Assembly (NCBI RefSeq): GCF_013166655.1
Contig: NZ_JABKCA010000054.1
Coordinates: forward strand, 1 to 41,956
DNA from: Lentimicrobium sp. L6
GTDB taxonomy: Bacteria; Bacteroidota; Bacteroidia; Bacteroidales; UBA12170
Reading direction: 5' to 3'
Length of the DNA: 41,956 nucleotides
Shown piece after piece: positions 26,100 through 35,620 of this stretch. The stretch's first letter is position 1; the number at the start of each line of letters is the position of its first letter. Position numbers and translations under genes: made by a program. The notes under the pieces are model-generated. The model did not search any database. It was given only the letters and a program-made list of their open reading frames with translations, and had not been told where the DNA came from.

Positions 26100-26525
26100 T
26101 CAAATTTTAACTTCTTCAATATTGCCCACAGGGAGCCAATCATCCATGTTGCCAAAAGCAGATCTAGTAAACTTAAATGGGTCAATTACTATGAAACCCT
26201 TAATCTCAATTAACACTATATACCTTTTTCCTCCAAATCTATTTAAAAGCCTTGATTTTAAACATAGCGCTTTTTGATTTTTAAGGACAAGAGCCATAGA
26301 TTCATCTTTGGATAGCTTATCTGAATATGTAAATCTTTGAATTAATGCTTTTGAACGTACTATTTGAGAACCATCGTTCACGGTGAAATACAAGACATCA
26401 TTTATGTTTAATTCTCCATAAGGATATTTCCGACCCATAGCACCTCTTATAATCATTGTTTTTTCACCTGCTAATAAATGATGTAGTTCATTATCTTTAT
26501 AGTCTAAATATACAATGTGATCCAT
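26100..26525 (-). CDS. ASCH/PUA-like domain protein
   Basis: A 141-aa cytoplasmic protein. The stretch LLAGEKTMIIRGAMGRKYPYG followed by INDVLYFTV and IVRSKALIQ has the beta-barrel pattern of ASCH/PUA-like RNA-binding domains. The C-terminal end has RYIVLIEI and NMDDWLPVG. It starts 12 nt downstream of the membrane protein gene, so the two are probably co-transcribed. The IS6 right end lies 34 nt past its stop. The exact ligand is unknown; ASCH proteins are thought to bind RNA or modified nucleosides. Confidence 0.6.
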   Translation of the reverse strand: MDHIVYLDYKDNELHHLLAGEKTMIIRGAMGRKYPYGELNINDVLYFTVNDGSQIVRSKALIQRFTYSDKLSKDESMALVLKNQKALCLKSRLLNRFGGKRYIVLIEIKGFIVIDPFKFTRSAFGNMDDWLPVGNIEEVKI

Positions 26526-26537
26526 TATTTCTTCATT

Positions 26538-27479
26538 TTATTGATTTTTATTATTAATTCCTAACAAATCATTAATTGAATTATGTCTTCGATTTAGTAA
26601 CCAAACTATAATCATTCCAAATATAAAATTAGTTGAAAGCCCTTCAAGAATGTGACTCAGACGTACACTAGCTATTGGCATTAATGGGTTTTCTAAAATC
26701 AGACCTGACATTTGAGGTATAGTAAATAAGAGACCTACAAGAATTGCCGTCCACCATTTATTAACATTAGAGCCACGTATAATTGGAAGTGCGCATAGAG
26801 TCCATAAAATAGCACGTATTGCTTGAAACGGGATCAACCCAGCATTACTCTTAAGAGTCGCTGCAGTATGTTCCCAGAATGGTAGGATATCCCCTGGACT
26901 TCCATAGAAAGCGCGTAAATCTGCATTCTGCCAGGCAATAAAGTATCCCGCACTCCAGTACAATAATATATATATAATTGCTATAATAGTTAATTTCCAT
27001 ATCCATTGTTTGACAGGAATAATTGCTAGTGACTTAGTTTCTGCAATTTTTTTGTTTTTACCTTTACCAAGGATCAAAATTACTAGTGGTATATATATAA
27101 AAGCTATTGGTAAACCCATTATGAATAGATGAGGTAATAGTTTTGGGTCAAATGTAACATTTGACATGAAATACCAAGTTTCAATTTGGGTTAAAAATGT
27201 TACTGCACCGTAATATGCTGTCCCCATTAGGAGGGCTAATTTCCATCCATTCCATCGTGAAGTAAGAATTAAACCGATCACAAGAGACATATTGATTATG
27301 CCGAAAAATAAAAACCCGATGTTTTCACTGACTAGCCCCGGTTCTGAATTATTATCAGGTAACATCCCAGAAATTGCAATTGTTCCAATAATGAAAAATG
27401 TATAAAATAACAGTAATAATAATATACCTATTGCTATTAAACTTAAAAATCCTTTTATATTCATTTTTTTTTGATCCAT
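26538..27479 (-). CDS. Polytopic membrane protein of unknown function
   Basis: A 313-aa protein with about eight or nine hydrophobic segments (about 10-33, 50-71, 79-97, 115-138, 160-180, 213-236, 243-261, 285-301) and short loops. I do not recognise a family with confidence. It has an in-frame second Met at residue 6. It stands between the M1-like gene and the ASCH-like gene on the same strand. CPBP-like intramembrane proteases were considered, but no EExxxR or paired His motif is seen. Confidence 0.65.
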   Translation of the reverse strand: MDQKKMNIKGFLSLIAIGILLLLLFYTFFIIGTIAISGMLPDNNSEPGLVSENIGFLFFGIINMSLVIGLILTSRWNGWKLALLMGTAYYGAVTFLTQIETWYFMSNVTFDPKLLPHLFIMGLPIAFIYIPLVILILGKGKNKKIAETKSLAIIPVKQWIWKLTIIAIIYILLYWSAGYFIAWQNADLRAFYGSPGDILPFWEHTAATLKSNAGLIPFQAIRAILWTLCALPIIRGSNVNKWWTAILVGLLFTIPQMSGLILENPLMPIASVRLSHILEGLSTNFIFGMIIVWLLNRRHNSINDLLGINNKNQ

Positions 27480-27578
27480 ATTAGTAGTATTTAATCTGTT
27501 AGATTTTCAATATTGTTAAGATTTAGCTGAATAAATTACAATAAATATTTGCACTGTTTTGTGTAACCTGAAATAGAT

Positions 27579-27598
27579 AAAAGCTTCATGCTTTTCTT
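27579..27598 (-). terminator. Weak hairpin after the M1-like gene
   Basis: AAAAGC (27579-27584) pairs with GCTTTT (27590-27595). It lies 10-30 nt past the M1-like stop on the - strand. The stem is short and the T run after it is poor. Confidence 0.35.
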
Positions 27599-27607
27599 TC
27601 TAGTTCC

Positions 27608-29611
27608 CTACCATTTTAATGGTTCACCTAATGAAAAAGGAATAACCAATCGTTCTTCCACCCAATTTTTATCAATTTTTATATTGTATTGAGGATTCGT
27701 ATAGGAATCTTCATCCCAAATTTCAAGCGCCTTTTTATAACTAGCTATCGCTGCTGATCGATTATTTTGGATGTCCTGCAAATGTCCTAACCAACAATAG
27801 GAGATAAACTGATTTTCTTTTTGGTCATATAAAGAAGCATTTCTAAATGCATATTCAGATTGAGAATAATAACCTCCATCAAATAATGTCATTCCTAATT
27901 GATACCAATGCTGCCCTATATCTTCTTTTTCCAATAAACAAGCATTTCGGAATACACGATAAGCTTTTTCACCTGCTCCAATGTAGGATAGGGATTGAAT
28001 ATCTGAAATTACTTTTTCGATTCTTGGTTCTGGTGGACTTACAATGTTGGCAAGATAACCACTAGGGTCAATTGTAGCTCCAACTATTGGGCTACTACTT
28101 TTAAATTCAACTAAACATTTTCGAGATAATCGGTTGCTCATTTTTACTTGAAATGAACCATCCGTGAAGCTAGCATATATTGGGATAGGCATTATCATAT
28201 CACCTTCATTATAGACACTTACCGTCGAGAAATAGGTTTCTTCCTTCTTTTCCCATTTAGTATCACCAATAATTACTGAAATATAATTATTGCTTCGTAC
28301 CCAGGGATCAAAAAACCAATCTAACTTTTCACCGCTTTGTCTTTCGCATATTTTTTGGAATTCTTTGTATCCCATTTGTTTTCCACCGAAATCCTTTAGA
28401 GCATCTTTATATGCTTCTTGAAATGTTTCCTTTCCCAAAGCCATTTCCAATGCACTGATAAAAGCAAAGCCTTTGGAATGGATAACATAATTATTTCTAT
28501 CGAATTTCAACTCTAATTCCTCTTCAGGCCGAAGATCAAAAATAGTATTATAGCCTTTTCTAATACCCTGCAAATATTGCTCTGCCCATCCACGATGCCT
28601 GAGATCACTTAATCCAATATATTGTGAAAATTCCCGATCGGCATAGATGCCCAATGCTATCCAGATCCATGATGGATCATCACCATCTAGAACATATTCT
28701 CCCCAGTATTGATGACCAATTTCATGAGCTGTGATCCATCGCCAGTGCCTTTCGGATGCTTTGTTAAAAAACTGCATTCCATGAATTACCACCATACCTG
28801 ATGCAAAAGGGTAACCTCCCCAAATGCCTGAGCCCCCTGGGATAATATTCAAAAATGAATACGGATATATGCCACATAACTCTATATAAAAAGGAATGAC
28901 CTCTCTGGCAGATTGTAGTGCAAGTTCTGCCACAAGCAATCCGTTTTCTGGATATATAACCCGGACTAAGACACCATTTACTTTTTCTTCAAGAACCTGG
29001 CATTTTTTCGAAAAGAAGAATCCAAAGTTCTTTGTATTATCGTTTTCATAATAGCCTGAAGTCTTATTATATCTACCGCTAACAGCAATTTTATAATCGG
29101 GTAATTTATTCAATTTTATCTTGTATGCCTCTGATTTAGGGATACCATCCCACCATAAACGCGGAATAAGATTCTGATGTTGAAATTCATCTGGATTTAT
29201 ATCGGTATACAAACGACGCTTAAAATGCACCTTCAAACTTATCGAATCATTTACATCTATAGGTTTATCAAGGATAAAATAGACAGGATTATTTAAGCTC
29301 TTTTTGCCATCGTTGCTAAGGGTTTTCAACTCTGATCCATCCTGTCTTAATTGTATTAACTGGTGATCATTTATAGCATAGTCAAATGCAATTATATGAA
29401 TGGCTCGTTTGCCATCATTTTTAAACTCCAACTTGCCTTGACCAGTTAAAATACCTGATTGGAAATCGAAATCAAGATCCATTGAATAGATTGTCTTAGG
29501 TATGATGTTTGGTACATAGTAAGTTTCCTGGCTAAATATTCTCTCGTTTTGAAATAAAACTAACAAGAATACTACCATTGCAAATAAATTGTAATAATGA
29601 TTTGTTTTCAT
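27608..29611 (-). CDS. M1-like metallopeptidase lacking the canonical third zinc ligand, with TPR tail
   Basis: A 667-aa exported protein with a signal peptide (about 1-28). The N-terminal beta domain resembles M1 aminopeptidases. HEIGH at 296-300 keeps two His ligands and the catalytic Glu. Where M1 enzymes have WLNEGF, this has WIALGI: the zinc-binding Glu is Leu320, with Asp325 and Glu327 close by. The GAMEN motif is also replaced (GGYPFASGMVVIH, about 265-277). TPR-like helices cover about 545-650. It may use Asp325 or Glu327 as ligand, bind peptides without cleaving, or belong to a divergent subfamily. There is no T9SS tail. It lies 50 nt downstream of the T9SS repeat protein. Confidence 0.8.
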   Translation of the reverse strand: MKTNHYYNLFAMVVFLLVLFQNERIFSQETYYVPNIIPKTIYSMDLDFDFQSGILTGQGKLEFKNDGKRAIHIIAFDYAINDHQLIQLRQDGSELKTLSNDGKKSLNNPVYFILDKPIDVNDSISLKVHFKRRLYTDINPDEFQHQNLIPRLWWDGIPKSEAYKIKLNKLPDYKIAVSGRYNKTSGYYENDNTKNFGFFFSKKCQVLEEKVNGVLVRVIYPENGLLVAELALQSAREVIPFYIELCGIYPYSFLNIIPGGSGIWGGYPFASGMVVIHGMQFFNKASERHWRWITAHEIGHQYWGEYVLDGDDPSWIWIALGIYADREFSQYIGLSDLRHRGWAEQYLQGIRKGYNTIFDLRPEEELELKFDRNNYVIHSKGFAFISALEMALGKETFQEAYKDALKDFGGKQMGYKEFQKICERQSGEKLDWFFDPWVRSNNYISVIIGDTKWEKKEETYFSTVSVYNEGDMIMPIPIYASFTDGSFQVKMSNRLSRKCLVEFKSSSPIVGATIDPSGYLANIVSPPEPRIEKVISDIQSLSYIGAGEKAYRVFRNACLLEKEDIGQHWYQLGMTLFDGGYYSQSEYAFRNASLYDQKENQFISYCWLGHLQDIQNNRSAAIASYKKALEIWDEDSYTNPQYNIKIDKNWVEERLVIPFSLGEPLKW

Positions 29612-29661
29612 GGTTTCAAATTATTTTGTTATTTGTATTTATTTCCTAGAACAATTTCTAC

Positions 29662-30999
29662 TTACTTTGAAATGATCAGTTTCTTGGTTTGAGTGGAAAA
29701 AGGTGTTGTAATTTTAAGTAGGTAAGATCCCTTTTTTAGGCTTTTCAAATCCAACTCGAAACTATTAGTTTTTGTAGAAAAGGTTTTTTTCAGTTGTGAT
29801 CTTCCAAGATTATCAAAAAGTTCAATTCTCATTTTAGATAGAGTGATTTTCTCAAAGATGACATATACATTCTCAATTGCTGGATTTGGAAACACTTGGA
29901 ATTTAAAGTTTGCTTCCTGATTGAATAGAGTTGAATTACTTGTAATAAGAAAATCTTCGTATTCTTCCATATTCATATCGATATAGGAATTACTGTCCAT
30001 ATTCCAAGTTTGTATAATACGTTGCACAAGATTGTTGTTTTCGTATTCCAGTGTATTCTTTTCTCCAGTATCCATAATCCATGAATTATTTTCCCAGATT
30101 TCTATTTTGGATTCAACTAGATTCAGGTATTCATCATAAGTTTCTGTTTCCAGCTGAAAATTTTCATATGCTGATCCGTCGTAAATTTCATATAACCTTT
30201 CATAGCCTCCCAAATCATCATAGGCTGTTTCGAATCTGCCAAAATAGACCCATTCGTTATTCCACATGTTTATTTCCGCCGTTTCTATTTTGTCTTCTTC
30301 GTAATTGCCAGTATAAGATTCAAAAGTAAGGTCAGTTAATTTCTGAAAGTAGACGAGTTCACCTGTTTCAAAATCAGTAGTAGAAAAGTTCATCTCCTGT
30401 AGAACATTTGAACCATCGTAAATGAAATCAATTTGCACCTCGATTTTCATTCCCATAAGACCCATAAAGCTATAATATTGGCTGATTTGATTATTCTCAA
30501 AGTTCATTTCCTCAAAGAAAGTAGTATCCCAAGTATCTACATTGTAACTTTCAATGAGTTCTAATGTTTTATAACCATTGGAATTGTATGTAATATTTGA
30601 TCGTTGAAAATTTACCCACGTATCATCTTGCCAAGCATTTGTTATTTTTTGAGTCAGTTTTCCCTGCGAGTTATAAATTAGAGAGTCTTTTATACTATTT
30701 GTATTATCTGGAACATTAGTTTCCAAAGAATAAATTAGATTGTTATTGTAGTCATATGTATGATTTGTATTGTAAATATACAACCAAGAATTATTGTCAT
30801 TTGTATATTTTTTCACCAGTCTAGGTAGATCGGGTTGTTGATATAGTTGATTGGACCATCCTTGTTTTTGAAATTTTGTAATTGTCTTAAAATTCGTTTT
30901 AATAATCTCATTTGGCATTAGGTTTTGAGCTTTTGTTATTGTTCCTAAAATAAGAATTCCAGTAATTAAAAATGGAAAAATTAGTGCTTTTCTGATCAT
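29662..30999 (-). CDS. T9SS-sorted repeat protein
   Basis: A 445-aa exported protein. The signal peptide is residues 1-24 (ends TKAQ). The body (about 65-365) is built from about six degenerate ~40-residue units with a Trp followed by a Tyr-Asp-Asn turn (for example AWQDDTWVNF, IWENNSWIMD, TYDYNNN), a YD-repeat-like beta pattern. The last ~75 residues (from FQVFPNPAIENV to KKLIISK) form a T9SS type A sorting domain. It probably sits on the cell surface as a binding module. The 216 bp upstream hold no gene and no perfect promoter box. Confidence 0.85.
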   Translation of the reverse strand: MIRKALIFPFLITGILILGTITKAQNLMPNEIIKTNFKTITKFQKQGWSNQLYQQPDLPRLVKKYTNDNNSWLYIYNTNHTYDYNNNLIYSLETNVPDNTNSIKDSLIYNSQGKLTQKITNAWQDDTWVNFQRSNITYNSNGYKTLELIESYNVDTWDTTFFEEMNFENNQISQYYSFMGLMGMKIEVQIDFIYDGSNVLQEMNFSTTDFETGELVYFQKLTDLTFESYTGNYEEDKIETAEINMWNNEWVYFGRFETAYDDLGGYERLYEIYDGSAYENFQLETETYDEYLNLVESKIEIWENNSWIMDTGEKNTLEYENNNLVQRIIQTWNMDSNSYIDMNMEEYEDFLITSNSTLFNQEANFKFQVFPNPAIENVYVIFEKITLSKMRIELFDNLGRSQLKKTFSTKTNSFELDLKSLKKGSYLLKITTPFSTQTKKLIISK

Positions 31000-31215
31000 G
31001 ATTTATTTTTTAATTGATAGTAATTATGATTGGTTTATTTTTTTAACTGAGGGCTAATCTATAATTAGTTTTTTCAAATTTTTCTAATGGTTATTTTTCT
31101 GATTTGGTGTAGTTAAGAGAGCGTAACTATCAGATATTAAGTATTTGTATCTAATTATTTTATTTATTTAATACTATTTTCGTCACAAAGCATAATACCT
31201 TGTTTTTTTATTCTT

Positions 31216-32208
31216 CTAGAAGTTTTTTAACAAGGTTTTTATTGCTTTTATGACAATTTCTGGTTGTTCAATATGGATATTGTGTCCACTTTTTTCTGCA
31301 ATCCAAACTTGACTATTCAGTGATAGAGCTGAAATATTCTCTTGTGATTTTTTCCATTCTTCTTCTGCTATTATGGAATCTTGTGGTAAAAGCCCAGAAA
31401 AAATATCAGGAATACCATGCCTTATCACTTTAGAAGGAATTGTATTTAAAAATCCAAATTGTTTGACTTGTTTATCACTTAATAAAATGTTTTCGGCTTC
31501 GCTAATATTTGCATTAAAGTATTTGGGTTGAAAACAGATTTGAGTTGGGTAGTCTGGTAATTTTTCTTGGAACGAAACTGGTATCATATCCTTTCCTATC
31601 AACCTTGTAATTCCTATTTTTGATAGGAATAGAAATAATTTAAGTTGTTCTGTTTGACCATTTCCAATTTCGTTCAGAACTGGCAAGTCCAACATATTAT
31701 CTGGACGAGGGTCAAGAAATATAAGCCCATAAACTTCATTGGGATATAAATTTGCAAATATTCTAATAGTATGGCCACCATATGAATGACCGATTAACAG
31801 AAAGGGTGGCTCTTCGCCATTTTTTAAAAGTACTTCGTGCAATTCTTTAGCAGATTCCAAAGATGTCCGGGGTTTATTAGAAATATCACTCCACCCATAG
31901 CCAGGTCTATCCCAAGAGCAGGTTCTAATAAAGCTAGTTGCTTCATTCTGAATTAACTGCCAATCTACTGAACACATCCCTCCCCCAGCTTCAAGAACAA
32001 CAGTAGGGAGTGTGTCATTTTTTTCTCCTGTTGAGTAAATATGTATGTTTGCATTGTTTACTTCTATCATTTTGCCTGGTGCAGGGAAATGGGTTAAATC
32101 ATCTCTGGATTTGATTACTTCATTTATTAAACTATACCCTATCAAGATTATAAGAAGAGAAAAAGGGATTAGTAAAATGAATAATAAAAATTTCTTAATT
32201 TTTTTCAT
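31216..32208 (-). CDS. Membrane-anchored alpha/beta hydrolase
   Basis: A 330-aa protein. Hydrophobic residues 6-29 form a signal anchor. The alpha/beta hydrolase core shows the oxyanion stretch EAGGGMCS (about 73-80), the nucleophile elbow GHSYGG with Ser142, and His309 in EKSGHNIHIEQP. WDRPGYGWS (99-107) is typical of haloalkane dehalogenase/proline iminopeptidase-like members. It likely acts outside the inner membrane on an ester or peptide; the substrate is unknown. It begins 12 nt after the retropepsin-like gene, so they form an operon. Confidence 0.88.
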   Translation of the reverse strand: MKKIKKFLLFILLIPFSLLIILIGYSLINEVIKSRDDLTHFPAPGKMIEVNNANIHIYSTGEKNDTLPTVVLEAGGGMCSVDWQLIQNEATSFIRTCSWDRPGYGWSDISNKPRTSLESAKELHEVLLKNGEEPPFLLIGHSYGGHTIRIFANLYPNEVYGLIFLDPRPDNMLDLPVLNEIGNGQTEQLKLFLFLSKIGITRLIGKDMIPVSFQEKLPDYPTQICFQPKYFNANISEAENILLSDKQVKQFGFLNTIPSKVIRHGIPDIFSGLLPQDSIIAEEEWKKSQENISALSLNSQVWIAEKSGHNIHIEQPEIVIKAIKTLLKNF

Positions 32209-32220
32209 ATTAAATTTTTA

Positions 32221-33198
32221 CTAATTAAATGGTTTATTGAAATTTTCGTTGGGTTCGATATAAATTATATTGTTAAAATAGTCGAAGATAATATTGAATT
32301 TCATGAACATCGGCAAGCCAATCATTCCAATATTCTTTGGATGTACTCTGGCGGTTTTCTCATCTCCAAAAACAACGTTTACATGTTCGAATGTATAATC
32401 TCCGATGGTCATATTATCAATTTTCGCAAAGTATTCTGTTCCACCAAAAGCATCACGTTTTTTTGAACCAGTAGGAGCTTTAATATCAAGAGATGTATTT
32501 AAGGCAACTTTAAAGGGATAGATTCCACCAAGATCAATATCTGCCCTATCCTTATAAACCTTCCCATCATTTGTGGTAATTATAAAGGGAACAGAATAGG
32601 TGCCGGTTTCGGTTAATTGCATGTCCAGGGTGCTCCCTTTTCCATTATAAATAAATCCTTTTGGGTTATGTAAGATTATTTCATTCTCAATAAAATCGAA
32701 CTCTACAATAAAGTGCTTAAAGAAGGTATTACACAGTTGCCCATCAGCATCGGGGAACATTCTTGCGAATCCTGCCGCTGTAGGCGAAACTAAAACAGGT
32801 TGCTCATAAAAAATGATATCATTGAATTTTAATGTGAGATTTTTTGATTCGTATAAATGTGTAGAACTTTCATTTTCTGAACCGCTAATACTTTTTGAAT
32901 CAATCGGTTTTAATTGAAGTACATCAACAAGTGGGGAACCGAATAGCCATACCTGCTCCCATAAAACACCATTATCAATCATAAGGTTTGCTTTTGCACC
33001 ATTAATTTCAATTTCCATTAAAGGTTTGCCATTGTGCATTTTAAAAGGAATTTTAATAGTATCATCTTGATCTATTAAGACTTGATATCTACCAGGTCCT
33101 TCATCCATCACTGCTTCTATGTTACTATGGTTTTGAGCATTTAGTGTTACTACAATTAGTAGAATTCCGATCATCAAATTTAGTACTCTCATTTTCAT
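32221..33198 (-). CDS. Retropepsin-like aspartyl protease homologue, degenerate motifs
   Basis: A 325-aa exported protein (signal peptide about 1-22, ends LNAQ). It has two related lobes of the bacterial retropepsin-like type. The catalytic D-T/S-G triads read DNG (Asp75-Gly77) in the first lobe and DLG (Asp222-Gly224) in the second. Other family parts are present (GMIGLPMFMKFNIIFDYFNNIIYIEP near the C-terminus). Both Asp remain, but the Thr/Ser of each triad is lost, so activity may be weak or absent. Compare the second homologue at 37824, which keeps DTG twice. Confidence 0.8.
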   Translation of the reverse strand: MKMRVLNLMIGILLIVVTLNAQNHSNIEAVMDEGPGRYQVLIDQDDTIKIPFKMHNGKPLMEIEINGAKANLMIDNGVLWEQVWLFGSPLVDVLQLKPIDSKSISGSENESSTHLYESKNLTLKFNDIIFYEQPVLVSPTAAGFARMFPDADGQLCNTFFKHFIVEFDFIENEIILHNPKGFIYNGKGSTLDMQLTETGTYSVPFIITTNDGKVYKDRADIDLGGIYPFKVALNTSLDIKAPTGSKKRDAFGGTEYFAKIDNMTIGDYTFEHVNVVFGDEKTARVHPKNIGMIGLPMFMKFNIIFDYFNNIIYIEPNENFNKPFN

Positions 33199-33277
33199 TT
33201 TTTTACTTTAAAAAATTATTGTTTATGCTGGATAGCACATACATATATATTGTCATGCTATAACACTCTCTAATCAG

Positions 33278-34675
33278 TTATACTTTTGTAAATATTAGAT
33301 TTCGAACATTACCAGAGGATAATTTAAAACCTATAATTATATTATTATCATCCCTTATAAATCTAATGTTATTAAACCAATATTGGTTTCCTTCAAAATG
33401 GTCTTCATCGGCTGGTGTGAGTAAAACTTCTTCATTTCTCCAATAGCTAGCTCTTAATGTGTCATTAGTTATATTTAAATCATATTGTACTCCTAATTCT
33501 TCACTAACATAATTCCCTTCAAATTCAATTAATTGGCTATATGGTAGAAGATAATTTTCCACTTCTTCATTTTTCATAGGCTCCAAGTCTTCTTCCTTTT
33601 TTTCTTGAATGAAATCTTTCAAAACTATATCAGCCATATCAAAACCATACTTATATGGGCTAATTGAATAATAATTACCTAATAAAGCTATTCCGGTTTT
33701 ATGTTCTGGGAAATAGATTACACCTGCCCGGTAATTTGCATCATGGCCACTATGTAAAGCTATATTCAAACCCTTGTAGTTGCTTATACCAAAGCCGTAT
33801 CCATAATCTACGTGCTCGCCTGAATTTAATGTGTCAGTTGCTGAAAGCATTTTTTTTATTATCGCTTCATTTCCAAGCTGTATTTCCGAAAAATTAATCA
33901 ACCATTTGCACATATCTTCTCCAGTTGTCAAAACACTTGTTGGCCCAACATATGAATAGCTCAATATGCCCTTATACAATTCTCCATCCCAATCACCATA
34001 GGCATAAGCTCTGTTTTTAACTATTTCTGAGCAATCATCATAGAATTGTGAGTTATTCATTCCTAATGGCAAAAAGATGTTTTCTTTTGTCCAATCCCGG
34101 AATTTTTCACCCGAAATATATTCAACAATTTTTGCCAATAAGAAATAATTAGTATTAGTGTATTCTAACTCCTCGCCTGGCTCGAAATTTAAATCATTTT
34201 GATTTTTAATCAGCTTATAAAGAAATGACGACTCAATTTGATCCGCTGATGTAATCCCTGCAATTTGTTGTAATTTTTCAAGTTCTCGTAATCCGCTAGT
34301 GTGATGCAGTAAATGTCTAATTTTTATTTTATTCTTAAACTTTGGGAGATCATTTAAGTATTTTCCTATAAAATCATCTAGTGATAATTTCCCTTGGTTT
34401 TCTAAAAGAAGAATAGCAAAAGCTGTAAATTGTTTTGATACTGATCCTATATGGAATATGGTTTTTGATGTAATTGGAATCTCGTATTCAAGATTTGCAT
34501 TACCATATCCGTTCAAGTGTTTAATTTCTCCATTTTGAACTAGTACAGCAACAACTCCAGGTGAGTCAATACTATTGAACTCTTCAAATAGTTTGTTGAT
34601 GCTGTTTATTTGTTGTGAATAAATATCACATATTATTGATAATAACACAATTATTATTACTAATCTAATTTTCAT
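33278..34675 (-). CDS. Serine hydrolase, class C beta-lactamase/DD-peptidase fold
   Basis: A 465-aa exported protein (signal peptide about 1-20). The active-site set of this fold is complete: SVSK at 78-81 (nucleophile Ser78, base Lys81), YTN at 172-174, and HSG at 308-310. A C-terminal ~80-residue beta domain (about 370-465) is common in beta-lactamase-family esterase-like hydrolases. Likely activities are D-aminopeptidase, esterase or penicillin-binding; it should not be called a beta-lactamase without test. Its ATG overlaps the stop of the subtilase-like gene by 4 nt, so the two are translationally coupled. Confidence 0.9.
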   Translation of the reverse strand: MKIRLVIIIVLLSIICDIYSQQINSINKLFEEFNSIDSPGVVAVLVQNGEIKHLNGYGNANLEYEIPITSKTIFHIGSVSKQFTAFAILLLENQGKLSLDDFIGKYLNDLPKFKNKIKIRHLLHHTSGLRELEKLQQIAGITSADQIESSFLYKLIKNQNDLNFEPGEELEYTNTNYFLLAKIVEYISGEKFRDWTKENIFLPLGMNNSQFYDDCSEIVKNRAYAYGDWDGELYKGILSYSYVGPTSVLTTGEDMCKWLINFSEIQLGNEAIIKKMLSATDTLNSGEHVDYGYGFGISNYKGLNIALHSGHDANYRAGVIYFPEHKTGIALLGNYYSISPYKYGFDMADIVLKDFIQEKKEEDLEPMKNEEVENYLLPYSQLIEFEGNYVSEELGVQYDLNITNDTLRASYWRNEEVLLTPADEDHFEGNQYWFNNIRFIRDDNNIIIGFKLSSGNVRNLIFTKV

Positions 34676-35583
34676 AATTCCTCCTCTAATAAATAATTGA
34701 CTGCTGCATTTGCATCAACAACATGCCTCACTTTATAATCATTGTATTCTATTTGCATACTTGTTTCTATCATAACCTTTTTATATTCTTCTGGAGTTAA
34801 GTCATTATTAATTTCTTTCATCATTGCAATAATGCCAGCTAAGACTGGAGACATAGATGAATTTGAAAAATAGGGGTAGGCTCCAATATTATTTCCTACT
34901 TTCCTATCTAATTTCAGAAAGTTTTTATAAGAAAAAGTTAACATGAGATTATAGTCGAAATGAAAAATATTTACATCAGGTTCTCTTTCATAAGGTTCTG
35001 TTAGTTTCGGTAAAAAGCCATATGGAAGAATATTATCCTGCAAATCATAATGAATAAATGTAGTGACAATGTTATAATTAATAGCCTTTTGTACTGCTTC
35101 ATCAATTATAGTCCTATTCTCAACACTAAAGGCTTCAGCTGAATAAGTCAAAATATCAATTTTGTTTTCAATTGCCCAATCAATAGCCTCACATATATTC
35201 CTTGCCTCCTTTGCTTTGTTATTCTCTCTTGCGCAAAGTGCAAAAACTTCTGCACCCGGAGCAATCTCTTTCAATGTCGTTGCCATCCATAGTCCATGCT
35301 CTGCAATATCATTTAAGGATTCCATATTCCATGTAAAATCTTTCCCTCCAGCATAAAGATATTTATTATCCTCATAACCAAAGTATTTCCCAATTACACC
35401 AACTTTTATACCTTTGCCTGTGGCTATCTTTTGTGCTTCCTTTATATTATGGAATGTGTTGTAAGTCGGTCTGGTATTTGCATTCGGAAAGCTTATATAC
35501 CAAATGTCATCATGTTTAATATTATAATACACTGAAACTAGCAGTAGCACAATAAGTGAGATAAATAGGATTTTTATTTTCAT
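34672..35583 (-). CDS. Subtilase-like (S8) protein lacking the catalytic Asp
   Basis: A 303-aa protein with an N-terminal membrane segment (about 3-20). The S8 fold can be followed: VGVIG at 61-65 where active enzymes have V-x-V-[IL]-D; EHG with His96; and NSSMSPVLAGI with Ser243 in place of GTSMAxP-x-VAG, one residue short. The oxyanion-hole Asn region (usually AAGN) reads TTFIHYD (174-180). So His and Ser remain but the Asp (Gly65) and Asn are lost. It is probably an inactive or altered subtilase. It is coupled by a 4-nt overlap to the serine hydrolase downstream. Confidence 0.75.
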   Translation of the reverse strand: MKIKILFISLIVLLLVSVYYNIKHDDIWYISFPNANTRPTYNTFHNIKEAQKIATGKGIKVGVIGKYFGYEDNKYLYAGGKDFTWNMESLNDIAEHGLWMATTLKEIAPGAEVFALCARENNKAKEARNICEAIDWAIENKIDILTYSAEAFSVENRTIIDEAVQKAINYNIVTTFIHYDLQDNILPYGFLPKLTEPYEREPDVNIFHFDYNLMLTFSYKNFLKLDRKVGNNIGAYPYFSNSSMSPVLAGIIAMMKEINNDLTPEEYKKVMIETSMQIEYNDYKVRHVVDANAAVNYLLEEEL

Positions 35584-35620
35584 ATTAATATGCTTTAAAG
35601 TTAAGCTCTGAATTATATAT

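Noticed and set aside
26538-27479. CPBP intramembrane protease
   Set aside because: The EExxxR and paired His motifs of that family are not visible.
33278-34675. Antibiotic beta-lactamase
   Set aside because: The fold motifs are shared by many esterases and D-peptidases; nothing in the sequence singles out beta-lactam hydrolysis.
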